Part shown: positions 1 to 9,842 of the stretch, piece after piece
How the letters are laid out: every line of letters begins with the position of its first letter
Position numbering within the stretch: position 1 is the first letter of the stretch
NCBI GenBank assembly: GCA_016867635.1
Contig: VGJC01000003.1
Span: 1 to 55,785 of the forward strand
Length of the DNA: 55,785 nt
Direction of reading: 5' to 3'
Source of the DNA: Candidatus Aminicenantota bacterium
Lineage (GTDB): Bacteria; Acidobacteriota; Aminicenantia; Aminicenantales; Saccharicenantaceae
The notes under the pieces: model-generated
What the model saw: only the letters and a program-made list of their open reading frames with translations
What the model was told of the DNA's origin: nothing
Databases searched by the model: none
Made by a program: the position numbers and the translations under genes

Positions 1-2
1 TC

Positions 3-962
3 TACATCAACGGGATCTCCTCGAGCTTGCCGGTCGAGGTCCAGAAAGGGATCCTCCGAACGATACCCGGCCTCGACGGGACGAAGATCCTGAGACCGGC
101 CTACGGAATAGAATACGACGCCGTTTCCCCGACCGAGCTGGCCCATACCCTGGAGAGCAGGAGGATCGGCGGCCTCTACCTGGCCGGGCAGATAAACGGC
201 ACCTCCGGCTACGAAGAGGCGGCCGCCCAAGGGCTCATGGCCGGGATAAACGCCGCCTTGTCCCTGATGAAGAAGCCTCCCTTCATTTTAAGACGGGACG
301 AGGCGTATATCGGAGTCCTCATCGACGACCTGGTGACCAAAGGCGTCGAGGAACCCTATCGTCTGTTCACGTCCAGGGCCGAACATCGGCTCCTTCTCAG
401 GGTCGACAATGCCGACCTGAGGCTGATGAAATACGGGCGCGAATTCGGGTTGATATCCGAGGAAACCTGGCGAAGCTACGAAGAAAAGCGGCAGAGAGCG
501 GGGGAAATACTGACTCTTCTGAGAAGCAAAAAGACGGGAACGGGGGCCAAAGGCCGGATCTCCCTTTATGACTGGCTAAAAAAACCCGAAGTCAGCTTGA
601 GAAATACCCTGGAATTAGGGAAAATTTCTGCTACAATCAACGATGAGGAAACAAGATCCATCGAATCCGAAGTGAAGTATGAAGGCTACATTCGAAAACA
701 GAGCAAAGAGATCGCCAAATCCGTGAAAACAGCCCATAAAGTGATCCCGGCCGAGATGGACTTCGCCAAGGTCCCCGGGTTGACCAAAGAAGCCGTCGAA
801 AAGCTGGGAGCGGCCCGGCCGGCAACGCTGGGAGAGGCCGGGAGGATCCCCGGGATGACCCCGGCAACTGTTCAGAGCGTCGCCCTGTACATGGAGATAA
901 CAGAAAGAAAGGCCGCCCGAAAAGGCGGTGTTTCACGTGGAACATGCCCGAAAGATGAATAA
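3..962 (+). CDS. mnmG: tRNA uridine-5-carboxymethylaminomethyl(34) synthesis enzyme MnmG (GidA), C-terminal part; 5' end outside window
   Basis: Frame is open from the window edge ([24 protein letters not shown]...); motifs [29 protein letters not shown] and [20 protein letters not shown] are typical of MnmG. Confidence 0.95.
   Translation, partial: YINGISSSLPVEVQKGILRTIPGLDGTKILRPAYGIEYDAVSPTELAHTLESRRIGGLYLAGQINGTSGYEEAAAQGLMAGINAALSLMKKPPFILRRDEAYIGVLIDDLVTKGVEEPYRLFTSRAEHRLLLRVDNADLRLMKYGREFGLISEETWRSYEEKRQRAGEILTLLRSKKTGTGAKGRISLYDWLKKPEVSLRNTLELGKISATINDEETRSIESEVKYEGYIRKQSKEIAKSVKTAHKVIPAEMDFAKVPGLTKEAVEKLGAARPATLGEAGRIPGMTPATVQSVALYMEITERKAARKGGVSRGTCPKDE
929..944. promoter_or_regulatory. 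parS: parS-like centromere site (tgtttcacgtggaaca)
   Basis: 15/16 match to the known parS consensus TGTTTCACGTGAAACA; 11 bp upstream of the parA ATG, inside the 3' end of mnmG. Confidence 0.85.
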
Positions 963-1710
963 GGTCATTGCGGTCGCCAATCAGAAAGGGGGCGTCGGTA
1001 AGACGACCACGGCCATCAATCTCTCGGCGTGCCTGGCCCTCAAGGGAAAGCGGACCCTCCTGATCGATCTCGACCCCCAGGGGATGTCGACGCTGGGCCT
1101 GGCCAAGCCCAAGGAAGCAGGCAAGGGCATCTACCAGGCCATGATGAACGGCCGGGGGCTGATGGACTGCGTTTTCGGGACCGAAGTCGATAATTTCTAT
1201 CTTTGTCCGTGCTCTCCGGAGCTATCCGGCATCGAAGCCGAGCTCTACCCGGCGGAAAACAGGGAAAGACGGCTAGTTGATGCCGTCGATAAAGCGAGGC
1301 GCTACTTCAACTTCATCCTGATCGATTGCCCTCCCTCCCTGAGCTTTCTGACCATCAACGCCCTGACAGCCGCCGACTCCCTGATCATCCCCGTTCAGAC
1401 GGAATTCTTCTGCATGGAGGGCATCCCCGACCTTTTCCAGACGCTGGAAACCGTCCGCACCTATTTCAACCCCAAGCTGGCCATCGAGGGCATCCTCCTG
1501 ACGATGTTCGACGAACGGACCAACCTCTCGAAACAGGTGGCCGAAGAGATCCGGAAATCCCTCAAGCACATCCTTTTCGAATCCGTCATTCCGCGGAGCA
1601 TCCGTCTGGCCGAGGCCCCCAGCTTCGGGAAGCCCGTTGTCCTGTACGACATAAGATCCAAGGGATCAGAAGCTTACATCAATCTCGCAGAGGAGATCCT
1701 TAGACGATGA
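955..1710 (+). CDS. parA: Chromosome partitioning ATPase ParA/Soj
   Basis: [28 protein letters not shown] deviant Walker A; ORF track start at 928 is an upstream GTG, ATG at 955 preferred. Confidence 0.95.
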   Translation: MNKVIAVANQKGGVGKTTTAINLSACLALKGKRTLLIDLDPQGMSTLGLAKPKEAGKGIYQAMMNGRGLMDCVFGTEVDNFYLCPCSPELSGIEAELYPAENRERRLVDAVDKARRYFNFILIDCPPSLSFLTINALTAADSLIIPVQTEFFCMEGIPDLFQTLETVRTYFNPKLAIEGILLTMFDERTNLSKQVAEEIRKSLKHILFESVIPRSIRLAEAPSFGKPVVLYDIRSKGSEAYINLAEEILRR

Positions 1711-2555
1711 GCAAGAAAGCCCTGGGGAAAGGCCTGGGCGCCTTCATCCCCGAAGAATTCAGCATTTTGAAAGACGAACGATTCGCCGAGATCGACCTCG
1801 AGCAGATCAGAGCCAACCCCTTTCAACCGCGCATGAAGTTCGACGACCAAACCATCGAAGGGCTGGCCCAGTCGATCCGCGAATCGGGTGTCGTGCAGCC
1901 TGTGGTCGTCGTTCCCGAGGATGATCATTACAAGATCATCGTCGGGGAGAGACGGTGGCGGGCGGCCCAGAAGGCCGGCTTGAGGAAGCTACCGGTCCTC
2001 ATCCGGAACATCCCGAAAGACAAGCAGCTGGAGATCTCGCTCATCGAGAACATCCACCGGGAGGAGTTGAACCCTCTCGAGATCGCCCAGGCCTATCAAC
2101 GGCTCATCGAAGAGCAAAAATACACTCAGCAGGAGCTGGCTGACAAGGTCGGAATGGACAGGACCTCGGTGACGAACTACCTCCGTCTCCTGAAGCTCCC
2201 TCGCGAGATCCAGGATCACGTGAGCGACGAAACGATCTCGATGGGACATGCCCGGGCCCTGCTGGCTCTGGACGACGCGGCCGGGCAGCTCTTCGCCTGC
2301 CGGCAGATCATCGACCGGAGCCTCTCTGTCCGGAACACGGAAAAGCTCGTCAACCGACTGAAGGAACGGGCCCCCCGGGCCCAGAGAAAGCTCGAGGACC
2401 CGGACCTTCACGCTCTCCAGGAAGAGATGCTGAAGTTGCTGGGGACGAAAGTCCTCATTTCCGGCAACCGGAACAAAGGCGTCCTGAAGATCTTCTATTT
2501 TTCGATGGACGACCTCAATCGGCTGTATGAGGGCCTCAAAGGAGTTGCTTCATGA
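1707..2555 (+). CDS. parB: Chromosome partitioning protein ParB
   Basis: KALGKGLGAFIPE N-terminus, ANPFQPR, IIVGERRWRAAQKAGL, ENIHREELNPLEIAQAYQRLIEE (ParB/CTPase fold) and HTH. Confidence 0.95.
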   Translation: MSKKALGKGLGAFIPEEFSILKDERFAEIDLEQIRANPFQPRMKFDDQTIEGLAQSIRESGVVQPVVVVPEDDHYKIIVGERRWRAAQKAGLRKLPVLIRNIPKDKQLEISLIENIHREELNPLEIAQAYQRLIEEQKYTQQELADKVGMDRTSVTNYLRLLKLPREIQDHVSDETISMGHARALLALDDAAGQLFACRQIIDRSLSVRNTEKLVNRLKERAPRAQRKLEDPDLHALQEEMLKLLGTKVLISGNRNKGVLKIFYFSMDDLNRLYEGLKGVAS

Positions 2556-2950
2556 AAGACAAACCGAGAGAGCTCAACGAATCGAGGCTGGCCGGCCTGA
2601 TCGACCAGGAGTCGGAGTTCAGGGGAGACCTGATCTTCAAAGGCTCGTTTCGCATCGAGGGCTATCTCAAGGGAACGATCACCTCGGACGCGCTGCTCAT
2701 CGTCGGCGAAAAGGGCAAAGTCGAAGCGGACGTCAAGGTGGGTCAGCTCGTCGTGAACGGCGAGGTCCGCGGCACGCTGCAGGCGACCGAGAGGGTCGAG
2801 GTCCACGACAAAGGCCGCGTTTTCGGGACCATTCTCTCTCCGAAGCTCGTGGTGGAAGAAGGGGCCTATCTCGAAGCCACGTGCCAGACGCAGGCCGCTC
2901 AGCAGCCGGCCCCCTCGAAACAGAAAGACCCGGGCGAAACCAAGGCCTGA
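2552..2950 (+). CDS. Bactofilin family polymer-forming cytoskeletal protein
   Basis: FRGDLIFKGSFRIEGYLKGTITSDALLIVGEKGKVEADVKVGQLVVNGEVRGTL pattern; overlaps parB by 4 nt. Confidence 0.9.
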   Translation: MKDKPRELNESRLAGLIDQESEFRGDLIFKGSFRIEGYLKGTITSDALLIVGEKGKVEADVKVGQLVVNGEVRGTLQATERVEVHDKGRVFGTILSPKLVVEEGAYLEATCQTQAAQQPAPSKQKDPGETKA

Positions 2951-2981
2951 GGCCGCTCGGCCGGCCGTCGATCCGTTTTCC

Positions 2982-3010
2982 TTGAGTCCGGGCGGGCCGA
3001 AGGCTATAAT
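2982..3010 (+). promoter_or_regulatory. Putative sigma70-type promoter upstream of pyrG (TTGAGT-17 nt-TATAAT)
   Basis: ttgagt at 2982-2987, tataat at 3005-3010, 17-nt spacer, pyrG ATG at 3041. Confidence 0.55.
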
Positions 3011-3040
3011 CGTGGGAACCGAAAAGAGATAAAGATAGCC

Positions 3041-4651
3041 ATGACCAAGTACATCTTCGTCACCGGAGGGGTCATTTCGGGGCTGGGCAAGGGGATCGCC
3101 TCGGCCTCCATGGGAATGCTCCTGGAGAGCCACGGGTACCGGATCACCATCCAGAAATTCGACCCCTACCTCAACGTCGACCCCGGCACGATGAGCCCGT
3201 TCCAGCACGGCGAAGTCTTCGTGACGGACGACGGGGCGGAAACGGACCTCGATCTCGGACACTACGAGCGATTCACGTCGACCCGGACGACCAGGGCCCA
3301 CAACTGGACGGCCGGCAAGATCTACGAATCGCTCCTTCGCAAGGAGCGCAAGGGCGAGTATCTCGGAAAGACGGTCCAGGTCATTCCCCATCTCACGGAC
3401 GAGATCAAAGGCGCTTTCAGGGCCGTGTCGGAAGGCAACGACATCGTCATCTGCGAGATCGGCGGGACGGTGGGCGACATCGAGAGCCTGCCCTTCCTCG
3501 AAGCCACGCGCCAGATGAGACTGTCGCTGGGGAGCGCCAATACCCTGTTCGTGCACCTGACTCTCGTTCCCTTCGTCGGGGCCTCGGGGGAGCTCAAGAC
3601 AAAGCCCACGCAGCACAGCGTCAAGGAGCTGCGGGCCATCGGCATCCAGCCCGACATCCTCCTCTGCCGGACGGGCCGCGAGCTTTCGGCGGACATCCGA
3701 TCGAAGATCGCCCTGTTCACCAACGTTCCCCTGGAGGCGGTCATTGCCGCCAGGGACGTCGAATCCATCTACGAGATCCCGTTGAATTTCGCCCGGGAAG
3801 GTCTGGACGCAATCATCTTGCGGCTGCTCGGGCTCCCCCGGCGGAAGAAGAGCCTGTCGCGCTGGGAGTCCATGGTCGGCCGGATCAGGAAACCTGAGGA
3901 CCAGGTGGACATCGCCCTGGTCGGAAAATACGCGGGGCTTCATGATTCTTACATGAGCCTGAACCAAGCCCTGGTCCATGGAGGGCTCGCCCACCGGCTC
4001 AAGGTCAACATCGACTGGATCGAGGCCGAAGCCCTGGAACGGGAGGGGCCCGCTTCGATCCTCGGGAGAAAGGACGGCATTCTCGTCCCCGGAGGATTCG
4101 GCAAGCGCGGCATCGAGGGCAAGATCAGGGCCGTCACGTACGCCCGGAAAAAAAAGGTCCCGTTCTTCGGCATCTGCCTCGGCATGCAATGCGCTTCGAT
4201 CGAATACGCCCGATCCGTGGCCGGCCTCGACCGCGCCAACAGCGCGGAATTCGCCCCCGACGCCCCCCACAAGATCATCGTCAGGTGGCGGGAGCTGGCC
4301 AAGGACTTCGATATGGGCGGGACGATGCGGCTGGGAGCTTACCGTTGCGACCTGCGGAAAGGATCGCTGGCCCACAAGGCCTACGGCGTCCGCGAGATAT
4401 CGGAAAGGCATCGGCACCGCTACGAGTTCAATCCGCGTTATCAGGAGGCGTTGGCCTCGGCGGGGCTGATCTTTTCGGGCCATAACCCGGATTATGGGCT
4501 GGTGGAGATCGTCGAGGCCCCGGACCACCCCTGGTTCCTGGGTTGCCAGTTCCATCCGGAATTCAAGTCCAAGCCCCTGGCCCCTCATCCCTTGTTCAAG
4601 GCTTTCATCGGCGCCGCTCATGCCCACCGCCTTCAAAGGAAGGCGCGGTAG
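3041..4651 (+). CDS. pyrG: CTP synthase
   Basis: [54 protein letters not shown]-terminal glutaminase [14 protein letters not shown]. Confidence 0.97.
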   Translation: MTKYIFVTGGVISGLGKGIASASMGMLLESHGYRITIQKFDPYLNVDPGTMSPFQHGEVFVTDDGAETDLDLGHYERFTSTRTTRAHNWTAGKIYESLLRKERKGEYLGKTVQVIPHLTDEIKGAFRAVSEGNDIVICEIGGTVGDIESLPFLEATRQMRLSLGSANTLFVHLTLVPFVGASGELKTKPTQHSVKELRAIGIQPDILLCRTGRELSADIRSKIALFTNVPLEAVIAARDVESIYEIPLNFAREGLDAIILRLLGLPRRKKSLSRWESMVGRIRKPEDQVDIALVGKYAGLHDSYMSLNQALVHGGLAHRLKVNIDWIEAEALEREGPASILGRKDGILVPGGFGKRGIEGKIRAVTYARKKKVPFFGICLGMQCASIEYARSVAGLDRANSAEFAPDAPHKIIVRWRELAKDFDMGGTMRLGAYRCDLRKGSLAHKAYGVREISERHRHRYEFNPRYQEALASAGLIFSGHNPDYGLVEIVEAPDHPWFLGCQFHPEFKSKPLAPHPLFKAFIGAAHAHRLQRKAR

Positions 4652-4718
4652 GCATATATATTATAGATAATAAATAGTTTATAAGCATAGGCGTGAAGTC
4701 CCCGGGAAGGAGGAGGGC

Positions 4719-6086
4719 GTGGACATCAACCCCAAGATCTTCAGGGAATACGACATCCGCGGCATCGTCGGCCGGGATCTGGACGAGGCTCTCGTCGAGG
4801 TCCTGGGGCGGTCCATGGGCACGTATTTTCAGGCCAGGGGCAAGAAGGACGTGGCCGTCGGCCGGGACTGCCGCCTGAGCTCGCCGTCGTTCGCCAAGTC
4901 CCTCACCGCCGGTCTCCTGGCCACGGGCTGCGACGTCACCGACATCGGGGTCGTGCCGACGCCGCTCCTCTATTTCTCGGTCTTTCACATGAAGAAGGAG
5001 GCCGGGGTCATGATCACCGGCTCCCATAACCCCCCGGAACACAACGGGTTCAAGATGATGGCCGGACACGACACCCTTTACGGGCCCGACATCCAGGAGC
5101 TCCACGACATCGCCCGCAAGGGCCTGTTCGCCAAAGGGGCCGGGCGCGCTTCGACCCTCGACATCGTTCCCGAATACATGAGCTATGTTTCCGGCAACGT
5201 CCGGCTGTCACGGGGGATCAAGGTCGTCATCGACGCCGGCAACGGCACCGGCGGCTCGGTCGCCGTCCCGCTCTTCCGGAAAATGGGGTCCGAGGTCATC
5301 GATATTTTCTGCGAAATGGACGGCCGCTTCCCCAACCATCACCCGGACCCGACGCTCCCGGAGGCCATGGAAGCGCTCATCCGCAAGGTCCGGGAAACGG
5401 GGGCCGAGCTCGGTGTCGGCTACGACGGCGACGCCGACAGGCTGGGCGTCGTCGACGACCGGGGGAAGATCATCTGGGGCGACCAGCTCCTCATCGTCTT
5501 CGCCAGGGACATCCTCGCCGCCAGGCCCGGTTCGGCCGTCATCTCCGAGGTCAAAGCCTCCCAAGTCCTCTACGACGAGATCGAACGGCTGGGTGGGCGG
5601 CCCATCATGTGGCGGACCGGCCACTCCCTGATCAAGAAAAAGATCAGGGAGGAGCAGGCCCCCCTGGCCGGGGAAATGAGCGGTCACATCTTTTTCGCCG
5701 ATCGCTGGTACGGCTTCGACGACGCCATCTACGCGACGGCCCGGCTGCTCGAGATCCTGTCGCGGTCGACGGCCCGGCTGTCGACGATGCTGTCAGACCT
5801 CCCCAAGACCTATTCGACGCCGGAGATCAGGATCTACGCGTCCGACGAGGTCAAGTTCGAGATCGTCGAGCAGGCCCGCCGCGAGCTGGCCGCGAAATAT
5901 CCGGTCATCGACATCGACGGCGTCCGGGCCATCTTCCCCCGCGGCTGGGGCCTCGTCCGGGCCTCCAACACCCAGGCCGTCATCGTCCTCCGCTTCGAAG
6001 CCGACACCGAAGAGGCTCTGGCCGCGATCCAGAACGAGGTCCGGGCACTGCTCGAGAAGATCATCAGCCGCCTCGGGAAGCCATGA
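4719..6086 (+). CDS. Phosphomannomutase/phosphoglucomutase
   Basis: IFREYDIRGIVG, MITGSHNPPEHNGFKM, GYDGDADRLGVVDD motifs; GTG start. Confidence 0.93.
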   Translation: MDINPKIFREYDIRGIVGRDLDEALVEVLGRSMGTYFQARGKKDVAVGRDCRLSSPSFAKSLTAGLLATGCDVTDIGVVPTPLLYFSVFHMKKEAGVMITGSHNPPEHNGFKMMAGHDTLYGPDIQELHDIARKGLFAKGAGRASTLDIVPEYMSYVSGNVRLSRGIKVVIDAGNGTGGSVAVPLFRKMGSEVIDIFCEMDGRFPNHHPDPTLPEAMEALIRKVRETGAELGVGYDGDADRLGVVDDRGKIIWGDQLLIVFARDILAARPGSAVISEVKASQVLYDEIERLGGRPIMWRTGHSLIKKKIREEQAPLAGEMSGHIFFADRWYGFDDAIYATARLLEILSRSTARLSTMLSDLPKTYSTPEIRIYASDEVKFEIVEQARRELAAKYPVIDIDGVRAIFPRGWGLVRASNTQAVIVLRFEADTEEALAAIQNEVRALLEKIISRLGKP

Positions 6087-7204
6087 GCCGGCCGAAGCGC
6101 ACAACGCGGCCGAAAAAGCCCTTGCGCGACGTCCGCGCGGTCATCCTGGCCGGCGGGCGGGGAACACGCTTCTGGCCGCTCGGGCGGGCGGATAAACCCA
6201 AGCAGTTCCTGCAGATCGCCGGCCGGGCGACGATGATCGAGGAGACCGTGAGGCGGATCCGCCCGCTCGTCCCTCTTCGCAAGGTCACCACGGTCGCCGA
6301 CGCCGTCCAGACCCGGCGCGTCAGAAAGCTGTTCCCGGCCCTGCCGGCGGCCAACATGATCGTCGAGCCGGTGGCCAGGAACACCGGTCCCGCGCTGGCC
6401 CTGGCGACGGCCCGGATCTGGCTGGATAACCCGGAGGCTGTCGTCGTCGCCCTGCCCGCCGATCATCTCATCAAAGACGAAAAACGGTTCCTGCGCAAGC
6501 TCGGGAGCGCGGTCGAGATGTCGGCCCGGGCCGGGGCCATGGTCATTTTCGGGATCCCGCCGACCTATCCGGCCACGGGATACGGCTACATCCGGTTCGA
6601 GAGGGAGCGGCCGCGGACGTGCGGGCGGGAGGCTTTCTATCCCGTCCGGGCCTTCAAGGAAAAGCCGAGCGTCGAGCTGGCCGACGAGTTCCTTGCCGCC
6701 GGGGATTGCGCCTGGAACTCGGGCATGTTCGTCTGGACGGCGGAGACCTTCGCCCGCCAGGCCGAAGCGTGCGCGCCGGCCCTGTTCTCGTTCTGGAAGA
6801 AAGCCGTCGAAGCCCTGAGGTCGGGCAACCGCGGCCGGCTCCGGGCCGCCTTCGAGGGCGCCCCGGCCCTGTCCATCGACTACGCCCTCATGGAGAAGGC
6901 CCAAGGCGTGCTGGTCGCGGAGGGCGATTTCGGATGGTCGGACATCGGGGCCTGGTCGTCCCTGCTCGAGGTCTGGCCGCGGGACCGCGACGGCAACGCC
7001 GCGCGGGGCGAGCTGGCCGCCCTGGATTCCAGGGGGTGCCTCGTCTGGAACCCCGGGCGGCTGACCGCGCTCGTCGGCGTCCGCAACCTGATCGTCGTCG
7101 ACACCAAGGACGCGCTGCTCGTCTGCGACGCCGATCTCGACCAGAAGGTCAAGGTTTTGGTCGAAGCCTTGAGCCGGGAGCGGGGCCGAAAGAAGCTCGT
7201 CTAA
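6083..7204 (+). CDS. Mannose-1-phosphate guanylyltransferase
   Basis: VILAGGRGTRFWPLGRADKPKQFLQI, VEPVARNTGPALALA, FGWSDIGAWSSL; ORF track extends to 5609 but ATG at 6083 overlaps the upstream stop. Confidence 0.92.
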   Translation: MSRPKRTTRPKKPLRDVRAVILAGGRGTRFWPLGRADKPKQFLQIAGRATMIEETVRRIRPLVPLRKVTTVADAVQTRRVRKLFPALPAANMIVEPVARNTGPALALATARIWLDNPEAVVVALPADHLIKDEKRFLRKLGSAVEMSARAGAMVIFGIPPTYPATGYGYIRFERERPRTCGREAFYPVRAFKEKPSVELADEFLAAGDCAWNSGMFVWTAETFARQAEACAPALFSFWKKAVEALRSGNRGRLRAAFEGAPALSIDYALMEKAQGVLVAEGDFGWSDIGAWSSLLEVWPRDRDGNAARGELAALDSRGCLVWNPGRLTALVGVRNLIVVDTKDALLVCDADLDQKVKVLVEALSRERGRKKLV

Positions 7205-7249
7205 CGTTGAAAAGGAAGGAAACGTGCGAAAGAAAGTCAAGGCGCCCTG

Positions 7250-9829
7250 ATGACCGTTCCCTATTCGGCCGAGACCGTTCGTGAGCTCGTCCGCCTTCAC
7301 TCCCAACAGAAGGTCCATCGGGCGTTCCGCCTCAGCCGCCACGAGCCGGGGACGGTCCTTGAATACGAGCTCCAAGGCGTCTTTCCCGACGGGCGGGCCC
7401 GGGTCCGCCTCGAGATCGAGAGATTCGTGGGCGGAGGATACGCGGGCCAAGTCTACAAGGTCCGGCTGAGCGACGTCTCCGCCCTCGAGGGCCGGGTCGC
7501 AGGCCTGGAGCCCGGCCGCGAGTACGCCCTGAAGGTCCTTATCCCGCCCTCCGGGCTGGCCCGCGGCATCCGCGGCCTTCTCTATGCGATCGGCTTCCAG
7601 GCCCCGTTCTCTCTTCAGTCTTTGGCCACGGCCGGCCGTTCGCAGGCCTTGTGGCAGAAGTTCATCCGCCGGGCGGCCCGGGTCGAGTGGGGCCGCGAGG
7701 ACGCCGTCGTGGATGTCCTCGGGACGCTCGCCGACAGGGCGCTCGGGAGCTACGGCGAGCTCAGCGAATGGGTCGAGGGCCGCACGTGGCGACTCGAGGC
7801 GGACGACAACCTCGACGCCCGGCGCCGCTCCAAAGGCGGTCACTCCGGCCCGGCGGACGGCTCACCCGAGTACCGCGCCAAGCGCGCCTTCATGGACCGC
7901 CTGGTCCGGCTCATGCACGAGATAGGGGCCGTCGAGCTCGCGCGTCAGTACGAATGGTGGTCGCTCAAGAGCCAGCCCAACGTCCTCAAGCGGGCCGAGG
8001 CCGAGGGCCGCCCCGAGGCCGGGCTGGTCGCCGTCGATTTCCGGGCCGGCATGACACTCTTGCCGTTCCTCCCGCAGTGCCCGGCCGATATCAAGCTCAT
8101 CCTGCGGGGTCTCGGCCGCGGGCGGCTCGTCCAGTTCGACAAGGGCGATGTCGACAAGCTCGAGCGATACGTAGACGCGCGCGGGGACGATTTCGCCGAC
8201 CTGCGCCCGGCCCTGGGCCGGCTGCGCTCCGAGGACCGGGCCTATCGCGATTCCCTCATCGACCTCTCCTTTCATCACGTCCGGATTTTCGGCCGGGGCC
8301 TGCGCCGCCGGATCATGGCCGGCTTCCGGGAGAGCTGGCGTGTCCGCGGGATCACCGACGAGCGGGCCGCGGCGCGCCTCGAAAGGAGCGCGCTCCTGTC
8401 GGCCGTTTTCTTGTCCGCCGCTATTCTTCCGGCCCTCGCCCCCGTCCTGGCCGCCCTGGGGATCGTCACCGGGAACACCGGCTTTTTCTGGCCGGCCGGG
8501 GGGCTGCTTCTTCCGCCGTTCTTGAGGCGCCTGGCGGGCCGGGCCGATCTGCGCCGGCACTATGGCCGGATGGTCGCGAGTCCCGGGTACTTCATGCGGG
8601 CGGGCCGGGCCCGGATCGCGGAAGCGTTGGTCGGCTGGGTCCGGTCGGGCCGGTCCGGCGAGGCTCGGGCCCTGCGGATCGCCCGGGCCCCCTTTCTCTA
8701 TTTTCTGAACCTCACGTTGGCCTGGTTGCCGCCCGGGCTCCACCGGTTCCTGACCGACAAGGACCGTTTCCGCGAGCGTCTGAGGGCCATATTCGTCCAG
8801 CCGCTCCGGCTGCTCGTCCGGCCCGCCGAGCGAGAGCGTTGGCTGCTCGACATGGTCGCCCAAGGGCGGAAGAACGGGCTTCTCGGCGAGAACGAGGCCT
8901 CGGCCATCGCCGGTCAGATCAAGGAACCGTTCATCCAGAAATACCTCAAGAGCCTGGCCGTCCATCTGGCCACCCTGTTCGTGTCCGAGACCGTGTTCCT
9001 GACGGCCGCCATCGCCTACGTCGTCGCCCATCCCGAGCTTCCCTGGCACCAGGCCACCCTCCGGGCGGGCCTGATCATCGGCGCGCTGAACCTCCTGCCC
9101 ATCTCCCCGGGCTCGCTCGTCCGCGGGTTCTATGTCCTCGGACTGATGATCAAGGACCGCAACTTTAAGGACTACAACATCGCCTTCGGCGTGAGCTTCC
9201 TCAAGATCGTCGGCTACCTGGCCTTCCCCATCCAGATGACCTACCGCTACCCGGACCTGGCCCGTTTCATGGCCGGGCACTGGGCCACCGAAGCGGTCCA
9301 CAAGGTCCCCGTCTTCGGGGAGAAGGGGGCTTGGCTGGAGCACTTCGTCTTCGACATGTTCTACAACTACCCCCTGACCCTGCGGCGGCGCGTCCGCGAG
9401 AAAGCGGCGCTGCGGGCCGGGCAAAAGGCCAGGCGGTGGCCCGCGCTTGTCGTCGCCCTGGGGGCCCTCGCGGCCCTCCAAGGGATCGAGGCCCTTTATG
9501 CGCATGCGACGGGCCAGCCCCCCTCCTTCAGCCGGATCTGGTGGGCCGCCGCGGTGGTCCCCATTCTGGCCGGCAGTGTCACCGCGCTGTGGGCGGGCGG
9601 CCTCGCGACGGGCAAGCGGATCGTGCTGGGCATGGCCACGGCGGCCGTTGCCGGGCTCATCTATGGTCTGGCGCCGATCGTCCCCGGGGCCCTCCTGTTC
9701 GACGGGCTGGCCGCCGCGGGCAACGGCTCGCAGGTCATGTCGGCGGCCCGATCGGGGTTCGAGATGCTCATCCTCTTCGGCGTCCTGGGCCTCGCCGGGG
9801 CCGCGGTCGTCGAGACCCGCTCGGTCTGA
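7250..9829 (+). CDS. Large membrane protein with N-terminal protein-kinase-like region and C-terminal multi-TM region, unknown function
   Basis: FVGGGYAGQVYKVRL glycine-rich loop, YALKVLIP (VAxK-like), SQPNVLKR...LVAVDFRAG; several hydrophobic segments after about residue 380. Confidence 0.7.
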   Translation: MTVPYSAETVRELVRLHSQQKVHRAFRLSRHEPGTVLEYELQGVFPDGRARVRLEIERFVGGGYAGQVYKVRLSDVSALEGRVAGLEPGREYALKVLIPPSGLARGIRGLLYAIGFQAPFSLQSLATAGRSQALWQKFIRRAARVEWGREDAVVDVLGTLADRALGSYGELSEWVEGRTWRLEADDNLDARRRSKGGHSGPADGSPEYRAKRAFMDRLVRLMHEIGAVELARQYEWWSLKSQPNVLKRAEAEGRPEAGLVAVDFRAGMTLLPFLPQCPADIKLILRGLGRGRLVQFDKGDVDKLERYVDARGDDFADLRPALGRLRSEDRAYRDSLIDLSFHHVRIFGRGLRRRIMAGFRESWRVRGITDERAAARLERSALLSAVFLSAAILPALAPVLAALGIVTGNTGFFWPAGGLLLPPFLRRLAGRADLRRHYGRMVASPGYFMRAGRARIAEALVGWVRSGRSGEARALRIARAPFLYFLNLTLAWLPPGLHRFLTDKDRFRERLRAIFVQPLRLLVRPAERERWLLDMVAQGRKNGLLGENEASAIAGQIKEPFIQKYLKSLAVHLATLFVSETVFLTAAIAYVVAHPELPWHQATLRAGLIIGALNLLPISPGSLVRGFYVLGLMIKDRNFKDYNIAFGVSFLKIVGYLAFPIQMTYRYPDLARFMAGHWATEAVHKVPVFGEKGAWLEHFVFDMFYNYPLTLRRRVREKAALRAGQKARRWPALVVALGALAALQGIEALYAHATGQPPSFSRIWWAAAVVPILAGSVTALWAGGLATGKRIVLGMATAAVAGLIYGLAPIVPGALLFDGLAAAGNGSQVMSAARSGFEMLILFGVLGLAGAAVVETRSV

Positions 9830-9842
9830 ATTCCCGGTTCTT

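Noticed and set aside
5609-6082. N-terminal extension of the guanylyltransferase ORF
   Set aside because: Overlaps the phosphomannomutase gene in another frame; conserved protein begins at ATG 6083
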